Shown one piece after another: positions 12,686 to 14,857 of a stretch of DNA of 14,857 nucleotides. Origin of the DNA: Caldicoprobacter guelmensis (GTDB taxonomy: Bacteria; Bacillota; Clostridia; Caldicoprobacterales; Caldicoprobacteraceae). The position numbers and the translations under genes are program-made. Numbering within the stretch: position 1 is the stretch's first letter; every line of letters begins with the position of its first letter. Under the pieces are notes generated by a model, which was given only the letters and a program-made list of their open reading frames with translations, did no database searches and had not been told where the DNA came from. Location of the stretch: NCBI RefSeq assembly GCF_016908415.1, contig NZ_JAFBDW010000014.1, positions 1 to 14,857 on the forward strand, in the 5' to 3' direction.

Positions 12686-14749
12686 ATGCCTAGGGTACCA
12701 ATAGAGAGAGTAAGAAATATAGGTATAATGGCGCATATCGATGCTGGTAAGACGACTACTACCGAGCGTATCCTGTTCTATAGCGGCAAAATACACAAGA
12801 TTGGTGAAGTCCATGAAGGGGCTGCTACCATGGACTGGATGGTACAGGAACAGGAACGCGGTATTACTATAACGTCTGCAGCTACTACTGTCAGCTGGAA
12901 GGATCACTTTATCAACATCATTGACACGCCAGGGCACGTGGACTTTACAGTAGAGGTTGAGCGTTCGCTGCGCGTCCTCGATGGTTCAGTAGCGGTATTT
13001 TGCGCAAAGGGAGGGGTAGAGCCCCAATCTGAGACTGTTTGGCGCCAGGCCAATAAGTATAAAGTTCCGCGTATAGCTTACGTCAATAAAATGGATATAG
13101 TAGGTGCCGACTTTTTCAACGTTGTAAAGATGATTCGCGAGAGATTGGGGGCCAATCCGGTTCCGATCCAGCTTCCTATTGGGCAAGAGGCCGACTTCAG
13201 AGGGATGATCGACCTCGTTAAAAACAAGGCCATATATTATCTTGATGAGTTGGGAACTCAGAGCGAAGAAAAGGAGATACCTGACGAGTTAAAGGACCTT
13301 GCTCAGGAATACAGGACAAAGCTTTTAGAGGTTGTTGCAGAGCAAGATGATGAGCTTATGATGAAATACCTGGAAGGCGAGGAGCTTACAATAGATGAGA
13401 TCAAGGCGGCGCTTAGAAAGGCTACCATTTCTTTCAAGATAGTACCTGTGCTTTGCGGTTCATCTTACAGGAATAAAGGGGTACAGCCCTTGATGGATGC
13501 CATTGTGGATTATCTGCCTTCACCCCTTGACCTCCCACCAGTAGTAGGTACCTCACCGGATACGGGTGAAGAAATTGTAAGGCATCCGTCTGATGATGAG
13601 CCTTTAAGCGCTTTGGCATTTAAGGTAATGGCTGATCCGTATGTAGGAAAGCTGGTGTACGTGCGCGTCTACTCGGGAGTGTTGAGGTCGGGTACCTATG
13701 TATACAACACCACTAAAGGAACAAAAGAGAGGATTGGCCGAGTTTTACGCATGCACGCCAATCAGCGTGAAGAAATCTCAGAGGCCTATGCGGGCGATAT
13801 CGTGGCTGTGGTGGGTTTGAAGAATACCATAACGGGTCATACCCTGTGCGATGAGAATAACCCAATAGTGCTGGAATCCATGGTGTTCCCCGAGCCAGTT
13901 ATACAGGTCGCGATCGAGCCCAAGACAAAGGCGGGTCAGGAGAAGCTGTCAGTTGCACTTCAAAGGCTGGCGGAAGAGGACCCGACCTTCAGGACATATG
14001 TGGACCAGGAAACAGGTCAGACCATCATTGCGGGGATGGGTGAGCTACACCTTGAAATTATTGTAGACCGCTTGGTTAGGGAGTTTAAGGTAGAGGCCAA
14101 CGTGGGTAAGCCTCAGGTTGCTTATCGCGAGACCATCAAAAAGCCTGTCAAGGCCGAGGGGCGCTTTATCAGGCAGACCGGTGGTCGCGGTCAGTACGGG
14201 CATGTGTGGCTTGAGGTTGAGCCGCTTGAGCCGGGCAAGGGATTTGAGTTTGTCAACAAGATCGTTGGTGGCGTAATTCCGAAAGAATATATTCCGGCAG
14301 TTGAAAGCGGTGTCCGCGAAGCCATGGAAAGCGGCGTACTGGCAGGTTATCCAGTAATAGATGTGAGGGTTACCGTCTTTGACGGTTCGTACCACGAAGT
14401 GGACTCTTCGGAGATGGCCTTTAAGATAGCGGCTTCTATGGCGTTTAAGGATGCCATGCAAAAAGCCGACCCTGTACTCCTGGAACCCATCATGAAGGTT
14501 GAGGTAACCGTTCCAGAAGAGTATATGGGTGATGTAATAGGCGATATTTCATCAAGGCGGGGGAGGATTGAAGGCACGGAGCTGCGCGGCAATACACAAG
14601 TCATAAGGGCTTATGTGCCGCTGGCTGAGATGTTTGGCTATGCCACTGACCTTCGTTCAAAGACTCAGGGACGAGGTAGCTACGTAATGCAGATGTCCCA
14701 CTATGAAGAGGTTCCAAAGAACCTGCTTGAGAAGATTATAAAGAAGTGA
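12686..14749 (+). CDS. fusA: Elongation factor G
   Basis: EF-G is the GTPase that moves tRNAs and mRNA through the ribosome and, with ribosome recycling factor, splits post-termination ribosomes. The 687-residue product has the five-domain layout. GTPase motifs are AHIDAGKT (residues 16-23), RGITITSAA (switch 2 side), DTPGH (80-84, with the catalytic H84) and NKMD (134-137). Domain IV has RQTGGRGQYGHVWLEVEP, and the C-terminal domain ends RGSYVMQMSHYEEVPKNL. The frame is open back to an ATG at 12668, but that would add MGGGVV encoded by the ribosome binding site itself. The ATG at 12686 follows GGAGGAGGTG (12671-12680) and matches the family N-terminus. It is followed 33 bases later by a tuf gene. 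Confidence 0.99.
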   Translation: MPRVPIERVRNIGIMAHIDAGKTTTTERILFYSGKIHKIGEVHEGAATMDWMVQEQERGITITSAATTVSWKDHFINIIDTPGHVDFTVEVERSLRVLDGSVAVFCAKGGVEPQSETVWRQANKYKVPRIAYVNKMDIVGADFFNVVKMIRERLGANPVPIQLPIGQEADFRGMIDLVKNKAIYYLDELGTQSEEKEIPDELKDLAQEYRTKLLEVVAEQDDELMMKYLEGEELTIDEIKAALRKATISFKIVPVLCGSSYRNKGVQPLMDAIVDYLPSPLDLPPVVGTSPDTGEEIVRHPSDDEPLSALAFKVMADPYVGKLVYVRVYSGVLRSGTYVYNTTKGTKERIGRVLRMHANQREEISEAYAGDIVAVVGLKNTITGHTLCDENNPIVLESMVFPEPVIQVAIEPKTKAGQEKLSVALQRLAEEDPTFRTYVDQETGQTIIAGMGELHLEIIVDRLVREFKVEANVGKPQVAYRETIKKPVKAEGRFIRQTGGRGQYGHVWLEVEPLEPGKGFEFVNKIVGGVIPKEYIPAVESGVREAMESGVLAGYPVIDVRVTVFDGSYHEVDSSEMAFKIAASMAFKDAMQKADPVLLEPIMKVEVTVPEEYMGDVIGDISSRRGRIEGTELRGNTQVIRAYVPLAEMFGYATDLRSKTQGRGSYVMQMSHYEEVPKNLLEKIIKK

Positions 14750-14782
14750 ATTTAAAAATTTGAAGGAGGAGGAAAGTTAAAG

Positions 14783-14857
14783 ATGGCGAAGGCGAAGTTT
14801 GAGAGGACGAAACCGCATGTGAATGTAGGTACGATAGGGCACGTAGACCATGGTAAG
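14783..14857 (+). CDS. tuf: Elongation factor Tu, N-terminal fragment (3' end outside window)
   Basis: The window ends 25 codons into this gene. The visible part, [20 protein letters not shown] followed by VDHGK, is the EF-Tu N-terminus up to the P-loop GHVDHGKT. The ATG at 14783 has a strong AAGGAGGAGG (14763-14772) 10 bases upstream. It follows fusA by 33 bases with no promoter visible between, so it is probably the last gene or a late gene of the str operon. With the fragment at 1-93, this suggests two tuf genes flanking the whole locus. Confidence 0.98.

Noticed and set aside
1..14857. CRISPR arrays, insertion sequences, phage or defence genes, or an undescribed multi-gene system
   Set aside because: I saw no regularly spaced repeats, transposase-like frames, target duplications or unknown genes. 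Every substantial coding frame is a known core gene, with no obvious compositional break.

Overview
This window is a contiguous stretch of core translation and transcription genes, all on the + strand. It most likely comes from the chromosome of a member of the Bacillota, class Clostridia. The grounds are: the gene order tuf - rpmG-secE-nusG-rplK-rplA - rplJ-rplL - rpoB-rpoC - L7Ae-like gene - rpsL-rpsG-fusA-tuf; the small L7Ae-family gene between rpoC and rpsL, typical of Firmicutes; near-consensus AGGAGG-type ribosome binding sites; a Firmicutes-type L10 leader with an attenuator; and short RpoB and RpoC without the large insertions of proteobacterial enzymes. The methyltransferase gene that Bacillus carries between rplL and rpoB is absent. 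I cannot name a genus.

Layout. Positions 1-93 are the last 30 codons of one EF-Tu gene, followed by a perfect 13-bp terminator hairpin. A TTGACA promoter (203-232) then starts rpmG-secE-nusG-rplK-rplA (298-2453). An L10-leader RNA element with a terminator hairpin (2496-2610) precedes rplJ-rplL (2653-3608), which end in a strong terminator (3628-3662). A consensus promoter (3686-3714) and a leader of about 255 nt, with possible attenuator-like structure, precede rpoB-rpoC (3976-11279). A long hairpin (11310-11347) ends that unit. A third consensus promoter (11374-11402) drives the str-type operon: L7Ae-like gene, rpsL, rpsG, fusA and the start of a second EF-Tu gene, cut off by the window edge.

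How the genes work together. SecE is part of the protein-export channel and NusG a transcription elongation/termination factor. L11, L1, L10 and L7/L12 form the two flexible stalks of the 50S subunit. RpoB and RpoC form the RNA polymerase catalytic core. S12 and S7 are decoding-centre and 30S-head proteins. EF-G and EF-Tu drive the elongation cycle. The placement of promoters and terminators suggests four transcription units that can be tuned separately.

I see no mobile element, CRISPR array, tRNA, defence gene or foreign island, and no new multi-gene system. The points worth a second look are regulatory: the rpoB leader, competing folds in the rplJ leader, RNA hairpins at the nusG and rplA ribosome binding sites, the paired tuf genes bracketing the locus, and a strongly acidic RpoB tail. 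Several likely start codons lie inside the longest open frames (nusG, rplJ, rpoB, L7Ae-like gene, fusA); I chose them from ribosome binding sites and family N-termini.
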